From: Ananas comosus | Taxonomy: Eukaryota; Streptophyta; Magnoliopsida; Poales; Bromeliaceae | Reading direction: 5' to 3' | Length of the DNA: 64,000 nucleotides | NCBI RefSeq assembly: GCF_001540865.1 | Contig: NC_033638.1 | Location: forward strand, 7,630,836 to 7,694,835 | Shown: positions 1 through 12,190 of the stretch, one piece after another | How positions within the stretch are numbered: the first letter of the stretch is position 1 | How the letters are laid out: each line of letters begins with the position of its first letter | Translations under genes and position numbers: made by a program | Notes under the pieces: generated by a model | What the model was told of the DNA's origin: nothing | Databases searched by the model: none | Seen by the model: the letters and a program-made list of their open reading frames with translations, nothing else

Positions 1-305
1 CCAATGGATGATGAATTGTTTGCAATCTATACAGTTGAGGATAATTTTTTTGGCAACAAAAGAAAAAGGACTTAATAGTAACTTATTTTTGTATTCTTTT
101 CTTGAACAAGATGTGTTTGCTAGCTGATCAACAGTAAAAGAGTAGAGACGTCTATTTGCTGAGTGCATTCTATCCTTAGAACTTTTGAGTTTCCTTAAAA
201 CAAAAGATGTGGAAGTTCCCTTTTGTGGATTTGCTTCAACAATTTTTCCTTTAGTCATTCTACTAATCCTTCTTTTCTTTTTTTTTTCTTTTTTTTTGTT
301 TGCAG

Positions 306-3300
306 CCTGCAAAACGGCATGCCTATGCACAAGGTGGAAATAATGTTTTTGCACCAGTAGAAAGAGAGCTTGTTTTTGACATTGTATGATCATTAGTCAT
401 TTTCCGGGATAAGAATTAGAAATAATTTACTATAAATCGAGTTTAGAAGGCCTAAATGCGCTCTATAACTTTCACACTTACCAGGATATGTCAGATTATG
501 ATGATGTTCGATACTGCTGCTCAGGAGCTGATGTCTGCCTAGAGTGCTGGCCTTTAATGACCATTGCGATCAAAGTTATTGATACTGCACTTAGAGGTTT
601 GCTATTTTTCATTAATTTTATGAGGCAGCAATTCTTTTAATCGATTTTATTTCCTTTGTTATGAAAGAGTAAGTTTTGTTTCATTTTTTTTTTTCCTTTT
701 GTAACAAACTTGTAGATGATTTTGGCTTCAACCATATCTTATGGGTCTACAGTGGTCGCCGTGGTGTCCATTGTTGGGTTTGCGACAGCAAAGCTAGAAG
801 GTATTCGAGAAAAAACCATAATGTATTGTGTTTTTATTGCTAAAGTTATCTTAAGGATAATTTATTTGGAAGCAACAATTTTCAGGCTCAACAATGAGCA
901 CAGGGCGGCAGTTACTGATTACTTTCATGTTTATAAGGTGATACTTCTACCTCACAAAATATACAGTCAAAGCTTCCGATGCGCTAACTAAATGGAAGTT
1001 TTCTATCTGCTTGTTTAGGGTGGTGAAAATAGTTTGAAGAAAGTGACCTTAGCAGGACCGGTTCTCTATCCTTTTCTAGCGTATGTCTTGTCTTATTTAT
1101 GCATGCATATTCAACACCTATATTTATCTGAAAATGTTATTTGGAGTATTTACTTCATTTGCAGGAGGTCGTATACAGATGTCCTTAAGTCCTTTTTTGA
1201 AGAGAAACTACTTCGTAGCCAGAACCTGCTAGCTTCTGAAGAGAGATGCCAGAAGATTTTGGGATTCATACCTGATGAATGTAAACAAACATACGAGCTA
1301 GTTGATTGTTTTTGCTTTGAAGTTCCTACTCCATTCTTCTTGATAAGTTCTTCTCTTTTCAGCTGTTGCTGCGGAGCTTCTTGACAAGTGGCAAGGAAAT
1401 AGAAGATCTTCCATTTCCAAGGAAGATGTTAATGTTGTTCGATGGGACCAATTAAAGCATATGCTGCAGTCGGGAAAGCAAAAGGTGCAATTGATGGTTT
1501 GATTGTAGCTTTTGATGTATATGCCTTTACATGCAGATTCTAGGTTTCCTACGATCTCCTTTTTGCTTTATTGTCTTGCTTTTGTAGAATATACGTAAGC
1601 ATATAGAGGGAGAAATCATTAAGCAATGGTTAATACATACATATAATTGGCGATATTGCTTATATTAACAATTTGTTTAGGGAGATTTGTGTTTAGGAAT
1701 AACTATATTGAACTACTGGAGATTTTCTGAGAAGGATGAATTTGTCAGAAGGATGTAATATGACCTTACAGTTTGTTGAACTTTGTGGTGTATAAAAGGT
1801 ATCTCTTGATGTTTTTCGATATATCAGGAGCATACAATGTGAATGGGTGAATCCAAAGCTCTATCCTCTAGGAACTATAAGATAAATGATCGAAATTCAC
1901 TATTTGTACATTCTCTGTTTCATTTTAGTCTATAATGCTAAAATTGTTTCAGATTAAGTAGTATCTTTGAGATGGATAAGAGCATGGCGAGGTTATAAAT
2001 TCATAAAACCAAAAGAGCATTTTCCATAGGTGTGTGAGAGAAAAACTTCAAGGATGTAGCACAATTTGTTCGCAAATTTGCAATAGAATTCTTGTTATTT
2101 ATGTTTTGTTACCTTGTTGTTTTTGTTTTCTGAACTCATTCTTTTCCTTCTATTTTTGTTGTTTCAGATACAGGGGCTCCGTCGGTGTGTAGAAGAGATT
2201 GTTTTCTCATATACCTACCCTAGACTTGACATGGAGGTCTGCAGACTAATACCTTTCTCTCACATCCTTTGGCTATGTTAATTTGCTCCCTTTCCAGTTC
2301 CTTTGAAATGTTTTTTTTTTTTTCGGTCAGGTCTCGAAACACATGAATCATTTATTAAAGGCACCATTCTGTGTGCACCCTAAAACAGGTAAGAATTGAA
2401 AATGTCTGCATGGTAATTGTGAGCTGTAACAGAGTGAACAAATTTAGTTAGCTTGTTCTCAGTAGCAGTTATTGCAATGCCCTTCGCGAAGGTGATTTTA
2501 TAGTGATAACCGTTTTTCCTTTTGTAGGCCGCGTTTGTGTTCCAATTGATCCAAACAACTGTGAGGATTTTGATCCAACAACAGTCCCAACCCTGTCTCA
2601 TGTATACTTTTGTTTACCTTATTATAATTTCTCATATACTTAAAAAAGTACTGTCCACATGATATAGATACTAGTTATATTTTTTATCTGTTGATCTTTT
2701 TGTCTCTTTAAAATATGAGTGTCCGTTTTAATCTCTTTCATATGGAGTCCGTGCAACCAGAATTTGTTTTAATTTGTTCTCCCTGAAGCTTTTGTGGCTT
2801 ATTACCGCAATAGCTCTATTTCAGAAAGAAAACATTTTATTTGCTACTCTTGTTGGTAATTGTTCGCTTACTAATGCTCTATTATGGCAATATGCAGCTT
2901 CTCGAAGAGATTAATGAGGGTTCTATGATGATGGAATCAAACAATGGTATGTAAACGGGAATAACATCTTGCTTTATTACCAGTCTAAAGTAACTTTTCT
3001 CCACTGCTATTTTTGAAGAACTGGGTTGAATGCCATTGAGCACCCATGCCTTTTTCTTTCTGTTCACTTTTTTGTATTACAGAATGGGAAAGATCGTCAC
3101 TTGGGAAATCAATCGAGTTTTTCCGATCATCATTCTTGCAGCCGCTGTTGAAGTCTTGCAAAGTAAGTTGATTGCTGTTGCATTTTCAAAATTGATTTCT
3201 TTCTTAATCTCTTTGAATCAGAGACAACAATCATGGCACCCTAAAGCCTAAACTTTGATCATTGTCTCTTACGCTAACTATGTGAGGCTGCAACTAACCA

Positions 3301-3961
3301 TATATGGATTCCATAATTTCTCACTCAGGTTCAGAAGCAGGATTCAAATTGGTTGAATTGCTTCCAGTCCAATCTATATCAACAGACTCAAAGCCACCTG
3401 AAAGATTACACCTATATGTTAATTTCTCTTAGATTTTCCTAATGATGGTCAATAGAATTGCATATTGTGATTCTTTTCAAGGATTCCTCCATTGTTATCT
3501 AACTTAGTTTTAGTTATAACCTGTCAACTTTTACTAAGTGTGCTCGTATCTGATGCACAGATTCTTAGTTATTAGATAAATAAATTCGAACCAGCAAATC
3601 AGCAAAAAATTTATAATACAAGCATCTGCTTTTGTGCTGCATACGTAAAAATGAAATCATTAATGAATTTGCTTATTCGTAGTAGCTGCTGCTGCAGCAG
3701 CAATAATTTCAAATTATTACTGTTCTTTTTGCTGTCGGTGTAAATGTATCCATTATCCCTGAAAATTGATGATTTTGTTACATGCAAAATATCTAATGTC
3801 GGCGAGGAGGATATGGAAACATCAACCTTTTTGATATGCTTATGCTTTTGATTGTGATTGTTGATGTGGTCATCTTATCTTGTTAAAACTTGACACAGGA
3901 GGAAATGGAAAGTGCATACAGTGCTAAGATCAAGCAGTCTAAGAATTCTTTGAGCTGGTAA
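306..3961 (+). CDS. PRIM1: DNA primase small (catalytic) subunit, 5' end outside window
   Basis: Catalytic subunit of the primase that, with the large subunit and DNA polymerase alpha, makes RNA primers for nuclear replication. Thirteen exons are readable with GT/AG borders: 306-383, 485-596, 716-800, 886-937, 1019-1080, 1165-1280, 1363-1484, 2168-2236, 2331-2388, 2528-2601, 2898-2946, 3083-3162, 3899-3961. They sum to 1020 bases in one open frame, 339 residues and a TAA. The first visible exon starts at [11 protein letters not shown]. The metal-binding motif [15 protein letters not shown] (two catalytic Asp) is followed by the zinc-type cysteines CC-x5-C-x2-C, then [12 protein letters not shown] and [16 protein letters not shown], all in the order known for eukaryotic p48. 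About the first 100 residues of the usual ~450 must lie upstream. Bases 1-305 read as intron ending in a T-rich tract and TTTGCAG. Confidence 0.95.
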
Positions 3962-5355
3962 AATGAGCATTTCAAGCTTCATGAATCATCACTGGGAAAA
4001 GTGAAGTGCCCGAAACGAAAAGATGATACAGCATGTTTTTGCGACGAGGATCAACCTTACCGATAATCTATTTAGATTATACTGTACCCTAAAAAAAACA
4101 AAGAGACTAAAACTGCTAATTCCTAATTGATGTCCTAAAGTTGTATATATTGTCACCCAGTGGGGGTGCTCTGTGTTAAACTTGTTGGTTGGTTGGAAGA
4201 AATTCTTATGTTCTATTAGGTTTTCAGTAAGCCAATGTGCTGTGTTGCAATTTTAAGGCCTAGTTTGGTACCACCACTTTTCATATTTGTATTTTTCAGC
4301 AAAAATTGTTTGTTTCAAACAGCACAATTTGGTCTCAAACCGTGTAATTGTTTCTTCTTTTGTTTTTAGCCTTCTATGTAGTATACACCACATGTGGTAG
4401 CCTTCTTAGGAGAAGAAATTTATTTTCTTCTTTCTTTTTGTTTTTCTTTCATCCTTTGCATCCCTTTTCACTACAACGCCCGCTCTCTCATCCTCTGCCT
4501 TAGTCGCAGCCACTGCTTCTGTCCCAAAGTGCTCTCTTTTTTTTTTTTTGTTGTCGTTCTTAAATTCTGCGGCACCCTCATCGATATTATTATTTATGAT
4601 CACGTCTTTCAATACAGCCTTATCTTTTTAATCTGGCTTTTTTTATAAAATGACTCTTCAAAATTTTAAAATTGAAAAAATAATTCTGTCAAACTTTTAT
4701 TTGAAAAAATAATCATCCTTTTGCCACATAGTCGGCACGTCAGATTTTTGTTATGAATATAGTGAATCATTCACCGTCTTCACATATATATAATGAAGGC
4801 GGTAAATCATTCACCGTCTTCATAATATATATGTAAATTTTGTTAGTTTACTAAAGGTTCAAATTTAATCTGTAAATTTTAAAAAATAATTTATTTTTGA
4901 AAAAAAAAATGCAAAACCAGTAGATCCTTTGTACAAATTGGCTCATTTTTTTTATCATATAGAAGTTGCTTTCGAAAATGGGCAAGCCCGACCCGATTCC
5001 TAGTAAAATGGATTTGGTCCGGACTCGGGCTTAGAGTGGCCCGGTTCAAACCCGACCCAATTCCACCCGCTACCAGGGATCATAAGTCCGCTTACTGGTG
5101 GTGCGCTTGTACGGATACACCGGGTGCACGTATTAATTTCCCTCTCGAGGAAGAGACCCCGTACACGAGGGTTCTGTGGAGAGGTTTTAGCTCCTCGGCG
5201 CGAAGAATCGCGGGGCGCGACTCATACGCCGCCGCTCCCTCCGCCGCTCCCAAAACCCTCTCCTTTTCCTTCACCCTAATCTCTCCTCTTCTCCTATCGT
5301 GCCCTAATCCTCTCTATTAACTCCCAATCGAGGAGAAAGGAGGAAGAGGAAGAGG
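3962..5355. other. Intergenic: primase 3' UTR and UTP5-type gene promoter
   Basis: No gene seen. The first few hundred bases are the likely 3' UTR of the primase gene. A short direct repeat of about 19 bases (AATCATTCACCGTCTTCA core) occurs at 4764-4782 and 4804-4822, separated by TA-rich sequence. From about 4980 the DNA becomes GC-richer and is the probable promoter and 5' leader of the next gene; CT-rich leader sequence with CCCTAAT motifs lies at 5250-5320. Confidence 0.6.
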
Positions 5356-8300
5356 ATGAACTCTCCCAACATCAGAGATCTCCTCACTTCTTTTAGCCCC
5401 TCCTCGGATTTCTTCGCCATCACCTCTGGCGATGGCCGAATCAAGGTGTGACTTTACTTAACTTTTCCTTCTCAGTTTCTCCTTTATTTGGTAATTTATG
5501 AGAGAAATTTGTGAAATTGTTGGTTAATTAGGTGATAATTAGTGGGTTCTATGTTTTTTTAGATCTGGGATACTTTAAAAGGTCAGTTACAAACCCAGTT
5601 GCCGGATTTCGCGGCGTCCGGCGAGTCGGGATTGCTCTCGGAGGCGAAAAGTGGCCATCTTGCGTTGGATTACACTTGCATGAAGTGGGTGCAGTTGCAA
5701 AGCAAGGTAATTTTTTGATGGAAGCTAACGATGGGACTCTTTTTTGGAGTTTTAGGTTATGCCCATAAGGTGTTTGTGTTTGGAGCTGATGATGTTTGTG
5801 GGATTTGTAGAAGAAGAGAAAGGGTGGAGGTTCGTTGTTGGTGCTCGGGACAGGAGGCGGTGATGTTTTGGCGCTCGACGTCTCGGCGGGGCAATCGAGA
5901 TGGAAAATTAATGATTGCCATCCTGGGTAAGTTGGTTAACTGCATTGAAAACCAATTAGGTTGAGTGTATGATTATATTTTGTGCTAGTTGTTTTCGCTG
6001 CTATGTGTTGCTTGCCGCTTGTAGCTGATTAGGGTTTATTACTCTCTAACGTTTGTTCAAGGTGAAAAAATGCCTTCTCAGGCTCATTTTGAGAGGAACT
6101 CAAACCAAAAGCCAATAATAGTCCTTTAATGACAACTATTTTGTAGTGCATATAGAACTGGGAAGAGCGTCTCTATCTATAGCCCGCCTACCCATGGATG
6201 TGAATGTTACTTTACAGTGAGGAGAGCCTTAATTAGTACTTATAGTGTTTTTGTCTTATAACAGAATTCTCTTGCCGATCTATGTAATTTAGTGATAAAT
6301 ATTAAATTAGATAAGAAAGAAAACTTCTACATTTCCACTACTTTGAGATCTTCGTGACGTGCTTTTTTGAAGTGGTGTAATGGTTTAAATTGCAGGGGTG
6401 TAACAGCCGTTTCCTTTTCTATAAACCGCTTGTGCGTCTATACAGCTGGTGTTGATGGTATGGTCTGCCAGATTGATATTTCTACAGGAAAAGTTTTGGG
6501 CAGATTTAGATTGTCTGCAAAGCCAATATCCTCGTTGTCTCTTTCTTCAGGTACTGCACTGTTCACATAATAGTTTCTAAATTTTTCCTGCTTATGCTCC
6601 CCCCCCCCTCTCTCTCTCTCTCTCTCTCCCTCGCCACCCTTGTAGGTTAATTTAGTGCTGCTTCACCTTCATTAGGTTAGGTGCCATGTAGGACAGATTT
6701 CAACACTTCTGTATATTAAGATATTTGAGATACACAGTTGTTAAATTATGCCTTTTGAATGGCCCATATCCTATTCTACGATACAGCGAACCTTCGAAAT
6801 CCATTTTTCTTCATTGTGCTTTTCCGTAACGACAGAAGTTCTTTTAAGATTTCAAACTTTTAAGAACAATTTACTTTTATCTTCTGTATACTCTGGTTGA
6901 CTCATGTTATTTTCTTCATTAGATGGAAAGATATTGGCCACAGCTACTGGTCAACTGAAAACTTTCGATTGTTCTAACCAAAAGAAGATTCAGAAGTTTT
7001 CTGGGCATCCGGTGCGTGCAATTTAGTGCCCTTACTTCGCCTTTTATTCTCTCTTCCTTTTTACTTATCTTAATCTTTTCTATATGCATTTATATCTAGG
7101 GTTGATTAGAAAGTTAGTTACATAAGTTTGACCTTCATTACAATTTTGTTGTCATAGTTTCAATTGTAATAATTTAGTCCCTGAAGTTTGTTCTGCATAA
7201 CAGTTTAAATGTATTTGTTAATCTACCATCTATAAAGGGTGCATGTCAGTACTAAGTTAAGACTTTGCTTTCATAATTTTGAAAATCTGAGGGTGAAATT
7301 GAAATCGACCTTGAAGAACAAATTTGTTAAAAGAAATGAAACTTCTTGGATGAGTAAACTGAAATCTAAATTAAGCTTAAGGGATGAAATTGTAATTAAC
7401 CGTCAATTCTATCAGCTAATCTATGATCTGTGCTCTCTTTAGGTCAGCGTAAGGTGCATGATTTTCAGCGAGGACACACAGTATATTTTATCATCTGGAG
7501 TCGGTGAGAAATACATCGCCATTTGGAAAGTCGGTGCTGTTAAAAGTGAGGGTGCGACCTGTATTCTCTCAATGGACCATCCACCTATCTTTCTGGATAG
7601 CAAGTGCATGGATACAGAGGGCAGTGATGGTGCAGGAATATATGTTTTGGCCATTTCAGAGATGGGCATATGCTATTTCTGGTATGGAAGTAGCATTGAT
7701 GACTTGAGGAATAAGAAGCCTACAAAGATTATGTTATCCGAGTCTTCTCTCACAAAAGGAAATCATGGATTTGCAATTCTTGCTGCAAAAATTCAAGAAA
7801 CAGGCAAACCTGCTTCTGGGCAAGTGCTTGTGGCCTGTGGCTCTGTTGTGAAGCCATCTTTTCAGAAACTGTTGGTCCAGTATGGCACGGACATAAAGTT
7901 GGAGGTGTCTCAAGTTGGGGCTCTCTTACCAGTGAGTCACTCTGCCATTCCTCACAAAGGCCAAGCCATACAAAATCAAGGTGCAACATACAATCATATT
8001 CATCCCTACCAAATCATCTATTTACATAATATACATGTATTTTGCATGCATGCATGTAAGCATGTACATACATGCAAGTAGATAATATTTTGCAGTGGTA
8101 TATACGTACATATTTCTAACATAACAATGTTTTTGTAAAACCATAACCTTTTGGGTTTTGATGAGTTTCTTGGCCAACTCTGTTTGGAATTCTGTTTGCA
8201 ATTCGGTTCCAGAATTTTTTTTTTGGTTGATGCATCAACAATCTCCTTCTTTGTTTCTTAGTTGTAGATGTTTTTCATCAACTCCACCTTTGCTGGAAAA

Positions 8301-10211
8301 TGACTCGTCTTTTTCTTGAACAGTCACTGCACTCGACCGTGCAAATGCAGAAGATGCTATATTGCCTCTTCCAAAGTTGTACACTTACGACAAGAAAAGG
8401 AAACATCGTGTGACAGAACTAACTGCAGATACTGAGATTACGATGGCTGATGACAGTTATGATAAAACCTTGCCTGTAGATAAGAGTGGTAAGTATTCTT
8501 CTCATGAATGGTAAACTTTTCTTGATATTGTTTTCCTGATCACTAGCATATAGATTAAAAGAAGTGTAGATAGAAACTCAACAATATGTTTTCATACAAT
8601 TTCGTGTTTATAGATGGGCCTTTTTACTTTTGGGTATAAAAGGGCTAAATGTATGTCATTACATGATACTGTTCAATACGGTGTTCTCGACTATTCCGTA
8701 ATCTAATTGAATATTCACTTAATGGAATATTCTATAGCTATTTTGATGGAAACTTCCAATGCTAACAAAACTTGACAAAATTTCTGGAGTAATGAAAGGT
8801 TTTGTACAATCAAAATGCGTCTATGCTCTAGTGAAGGTTTTTATGGTGTTACCTCTTAACGGTTAAACTTGCCTCTGTAGTTCATCTTTTTGCTGAATAT
8901 TGCTGGCTTATTTAGCGACAGTGCAAAGAATGGAGGAAGATGCAATTTGCATTGAAGATAGGATGAGGGAGTTGGGGCTTCTTAGTACCAGTTCTTATCT
9001 AGAGAAGTATCATGATAGCACCATATCACTAGATGACGACACCCCAGCAAAGAAGGTTTTTATTTTGTGATTGTGATTCCTGTCAAATGTTCTTTTCAAG
9101 CAAAAATTAACTTACTTTTGCAGTTAAGTCAACAGAAGTTTCTAACCCTCATTGCTCTATTGGTAGATAAGGGCGCATATCTTGTCTATGAGTCACGATG
9201 ATGCTTGTAAGTTTTTGGAAACCTTGGTGTCAGCATGGAAAACAAGGTATGCTGATTTCTACTTGCACATTTGCCCCTGTATTTCAGTTGTTCTTGGTGA
9301 TGCAGTGGGGACTGGAACCAAATTTTTGTGCCATTTTTCTTCTTCAGGTCAAAGTCGGCAAAGCATATTCTACCTTGGATATATTGGTTACTAGCCATCC
9401 ATGGTCGCTTTATCTCATCGCAAGAGTTATCTTCACAAATATTAGATAGTTTGCGGAAGGTACATTTAGAACTTAATGTATTCTCTAATGCTGATGATCA
9501 TGGTTATACATCAACTTGTGTTAGCTCTCCCAATTTCATTGTATTGTTGTTTAATATTCGTTCCATAAGCTTAATAGGACTTTGGACATCAAAGTAGAAT
9601 AAAAGGAGTCTTTAGGAGAGTTAAAGACAGAATAGGGGAGCTTAGCGGCATAATAAGGTGCAGTTACTATCCAAAAAATGAGAGAAATCACAATTCCGTT
9701 TTGCATTTGGCACAAACTAGTTCTCAGACAAATAAATAGGAAAAAGAAAACCCAATTCTTAAATACGAAATAGTAAATAAGGAGTGTTTTGTATGACAAT
9801 CCTTAGCTTTTTGGTGTGCAATGTCTTATGGTTTCTTTTTTCTCCGCTCCCAGATGATTTCAGTAAAATGTGCAGCTACCGAAGAATTATGCAAGCTATC
9901 TGGCCGTCTTCAGCTAATTACGGCCCAGGTTCTGATGGATTGAAATTTTTATTTTTTGAAAATTTTTCCTATACAAATTAAATCTACTGAAGCTTATCAC
10001 TTACATGTTAATATCTTGATCTCCTCTTTACCAGATCGATAAGGCCGGTAGTAATGTTATCATACCGCCATTGGGTGATATGAAGCCTAAAGAAGGTGAA
10101 GATGAAGGAGATGATGAAGAGGATGAGGAAATCGATGAAATCGTTTACGGGGAAGAAGATGATGCATCTGAAAGTAGTGGCGACGATTCTGAAGAGCGTA
10201 TGCAGTCATAG
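5356..10211 (+). CDS. WDR43: WD-repeat and Utp12-domain protein, UTP5/WDR43 type (ribosome biogenesis)
   Basis: Predicted nucleolar protein of the small-subunit processome (t-UTP subcomplex), which links pre-18S rRNA transcription with processing. Twelve exons: 5356-5445, 5563-5706, 5811-5926, 6396-6550, 6923-7011, 7443-7980, 8324-8488, 8916-9055, 9167-9246, 9348-9459, 9854-9928, 10035-10211. All have GT/AG borders and consistent phases, giving 626 residues. The N-terminal part has WD40-like blades (SGDGRIKIWDTLKG; VTAVSFS...VYTAGVDGMVCQIDIS; VSVRCMIFS...YIAIWKV). The C-terminal Utp12 region runs from about VQRMEEDAICIEDRMRELG through LPWIYWLLAIHGRFI. It ends in a strongly acidic tail (DDEEDEEIDEIVYGEEDD), typical of nucleolar factors. 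Length agrees with the family (human WDR43 is in the 600s). The start is the first ATG after the leader. UTP5 assignment is by domain order and the conserved Utp12 block. Confidence 0.9.
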
Positions 10212-11824
10212 ATAGTATTTTTGACAGTTTTATTTGTTCGTGTTCTTTACATCAATTATTTTTCTGCGAAATTGATGTAAAATTAGTTGGTTCAATCCCT
10301 GAGGTTTTAAGGGCATTTTAAACCATCTTTGTATGCTTTGTATCACGAATATTTCTACCCTTTTTGTGACATTTTTGTGTTATTTACTAATTTAATGGAG
10401 AGGTAAAAAAAATTTATATCACTTTAGGCTAGTTCCGTAGGGCTATAAATGTGCAGTAATGAATAAGTTAAAATGCGAATATTTGAGCTTATATATAGAG
10501 AGGGATAAGTTGGAATATTATTATAGCAAATGAGTGTTTTTGCCATCAATTTATTTTCAATAATGAAATTTTTAAATTGATAATTGGTATTGTTGGATAT
10601 AATTTATGTCATTTAAAATATTTAGAAATTTAATTTTATTATTTTTTTGATATTATTTTTTTTATTCATGAAATGGATATAAAAATGAATGGCTGCTGCC
10701 TCCTAGTGCTTAAGAATGGAGAGGCGGATGGAGACGCGGAGAAATACTAAACTTCAGGTTGTGGAGAGGTGGATGGAGACGTGGAGAAAAATACTCAATT
10801 TTAGGTTGAGACGGAAATGGAGAGGTGAGAAGATATTTACAGGTGCAAAAGGGTATATTTAAAAAATGTTGATAAATTATAAGGAAGTTCACTTCTCTTT
10901 CCTATAATATTTTTGTACAGCTAGAAATTCTATATGCATTTGATTCATGTTACGTAGTATTATAGATTATTTCGACATAATTAGATATCTAAGATTTCTG
11001 AATTAAATTACTATTAATATTGTATTACCGCGCTTGATTTTATACAGTAATATAATATCGGATTATAGTGTATATAGAATTATTATGTTTGATTTATTTT
11101 ATAAAATTCAGTAATATTATCAATAAAATATAGACTATTTCAAAATTATCTACATGGGCGTATTTGGCAAACTTTTTTTTTCTTATAAATACTAATTTTT
11201 TACTAGATTTTATTTTAAAATAATTTAAATTTAAAATTTAAAATTTTAAAATATAAATGTGAAATTTAAAAAATTAAATTTAAAAGTTAGAATTTAATTT
11301 TAAATTTTAAATTTTAAATTTAAATCAAAAATTTTAAAAGTGACATATTGAAAGGATTTGGGAGGGGGTTGAAGGGATAAATTTATAATTTTATATAATA
11401 TGCAAGATTATCAGTCATTAGTAATACAAGATATTCATCCCCCGTTTGGTAATATTTTGGAGTAATTCTATACCATTTATAATGCTACATTACTTACCAG
11501 ATTACAAACTGTGTGAACCAAATATTTAATAATCTTAGCAAAATTATCTGTAATCCTTACAAGATAATCTGAATCAAATACGTCCTGAAAAGATCCCAGT
11601 AATATTTCAAAATTTTGGCAATTTACTGACCGTCTCTAGTGCAAGTGACAAAGGGCTTGATGGTTGGTATCTGAGGTCCCAAATTCGAATTCTAGTTGAT
11701 TCGCATTTCTAACTAAATTTACTGATAGCATGCTACCTATCTCTCTCAAAAAAAAAAAAAAAAGAAAAAAAAAGGGGGGGAATTTGAGCATTATAGAGTC
11801 ACTCTCGATTACTCGTCATCCGCT
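10212..11824. other. Intergenic AT-rich repeat region
   Basis: No gene seen. The first part is the likely 3' UTR of the UTP5-type gene. 10717-10761 and 10762-10808 form a two-unit tandem repeat of 45-47 bases around TGGAGAGGYGGATGGAGACG. 11200-11330 is almost purely A/T with self-complementary TTTAAATTTTAAA strings. 11440-11590 starts with CCCCGTTTGGTAAT and ends with AATCAAATACGTCCTG, which looks like the ends of a small DNA transposon; no target duplication was identified. Confidence 0.5.
11631..11775 (+). mobile_element. tRNA-derived SINE copy 1
   Basis: A tRNA-like 5' part (A-box-like AAGTGACAAAGGGCTTGATGG, B-box-like AAATTCGAATTCTAG) is followed by a body also found at 26183, 38231 and 60568, ending GCATGCTACCTATCTCTCTC plus an A-rich tail. 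No clear target duplication is seen for this copy, which appears older or internally deleted: it lacks the TAAATGAAATAAACGAAACGG stretch of the 26-kb copy. Confidence 0.7.
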
Positions 11825-11829
11825 TTGAC
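11825..11829 (+). promoter_or_regulatory. W-box core upstream of PR-10
   Basis: TTGAC followed by A, about 365 bases upstream of the PR-10 start codon. TTGAC is the core bound by WRKY factors, which regulate many PR genes. The motif is short, so chance occurrence is possible. Confidence 0.3.
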
Positions 11830-11875
11830 AATCTTCACCTACTTTCCCTTCTAGATAGTAGATAGCAAGCAATCT

Positions 11876-11881
11876 TTGACC
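11876..11881 (+). promoter_or_regulatory. W-box (TTGACC) upstream of PR-10
   Basis: TTGACC matches the full W-box TTGACY, about 185 bases upstream of the TATA box. A second TTGAC lies 50 bases further upstream. Two sites in a short promoter fit WRKY control of a PR-10 gene, but this is inferred from motif match only. Confidence 0.4.
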
Positions 11882-12060
11882 ACCACTCACACAAAATTAA
11901 TGCCAACAAAAAGATGGTTATAGCCGAGTCAGTATGTTAGCCAAAGAGACCGTCCAAATGAAGAAAAAAATGTGAACGCTTCCACACCTTTGAGACCCAC
12001 CTACCATCATTTATTTATTACACCCACCTACCATGCTTACAATCCACTAAACTAACCATC

Positions 12061-12067
12061 TATATAA
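12061..12067 (+). promoter_or_regulatory. TATA box of PR-10 gene
   Basis: TATATAAACCCC, 124 bases upstream of the PR-10 ATG. The expected transcription start would lie about 25-35 bases downstream, in a C/A-rich stretch typical of plant start sites, leaving a leader of roughly 95 bases. Confidence 0.6.
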
Positions 12068-12190
12068 ACCCCTCCTCACTTCACTAAAAATCCCATCCCT
12101 TCGTATACAAGCTAACTACAAACTCTCTAAAGAGTACTATATAGTTTCCATAGCAAGAGATTAATTTAGCTAAGGAATTTATAAGCAACA

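Noticed and set aside
3328..3430. Possible extra primase exon (GAAGCAGGATTCAAATTGG...)
   Set aside because: The exon set without it already gives a continuous frame matching the family; the segment has no convincing border pair.
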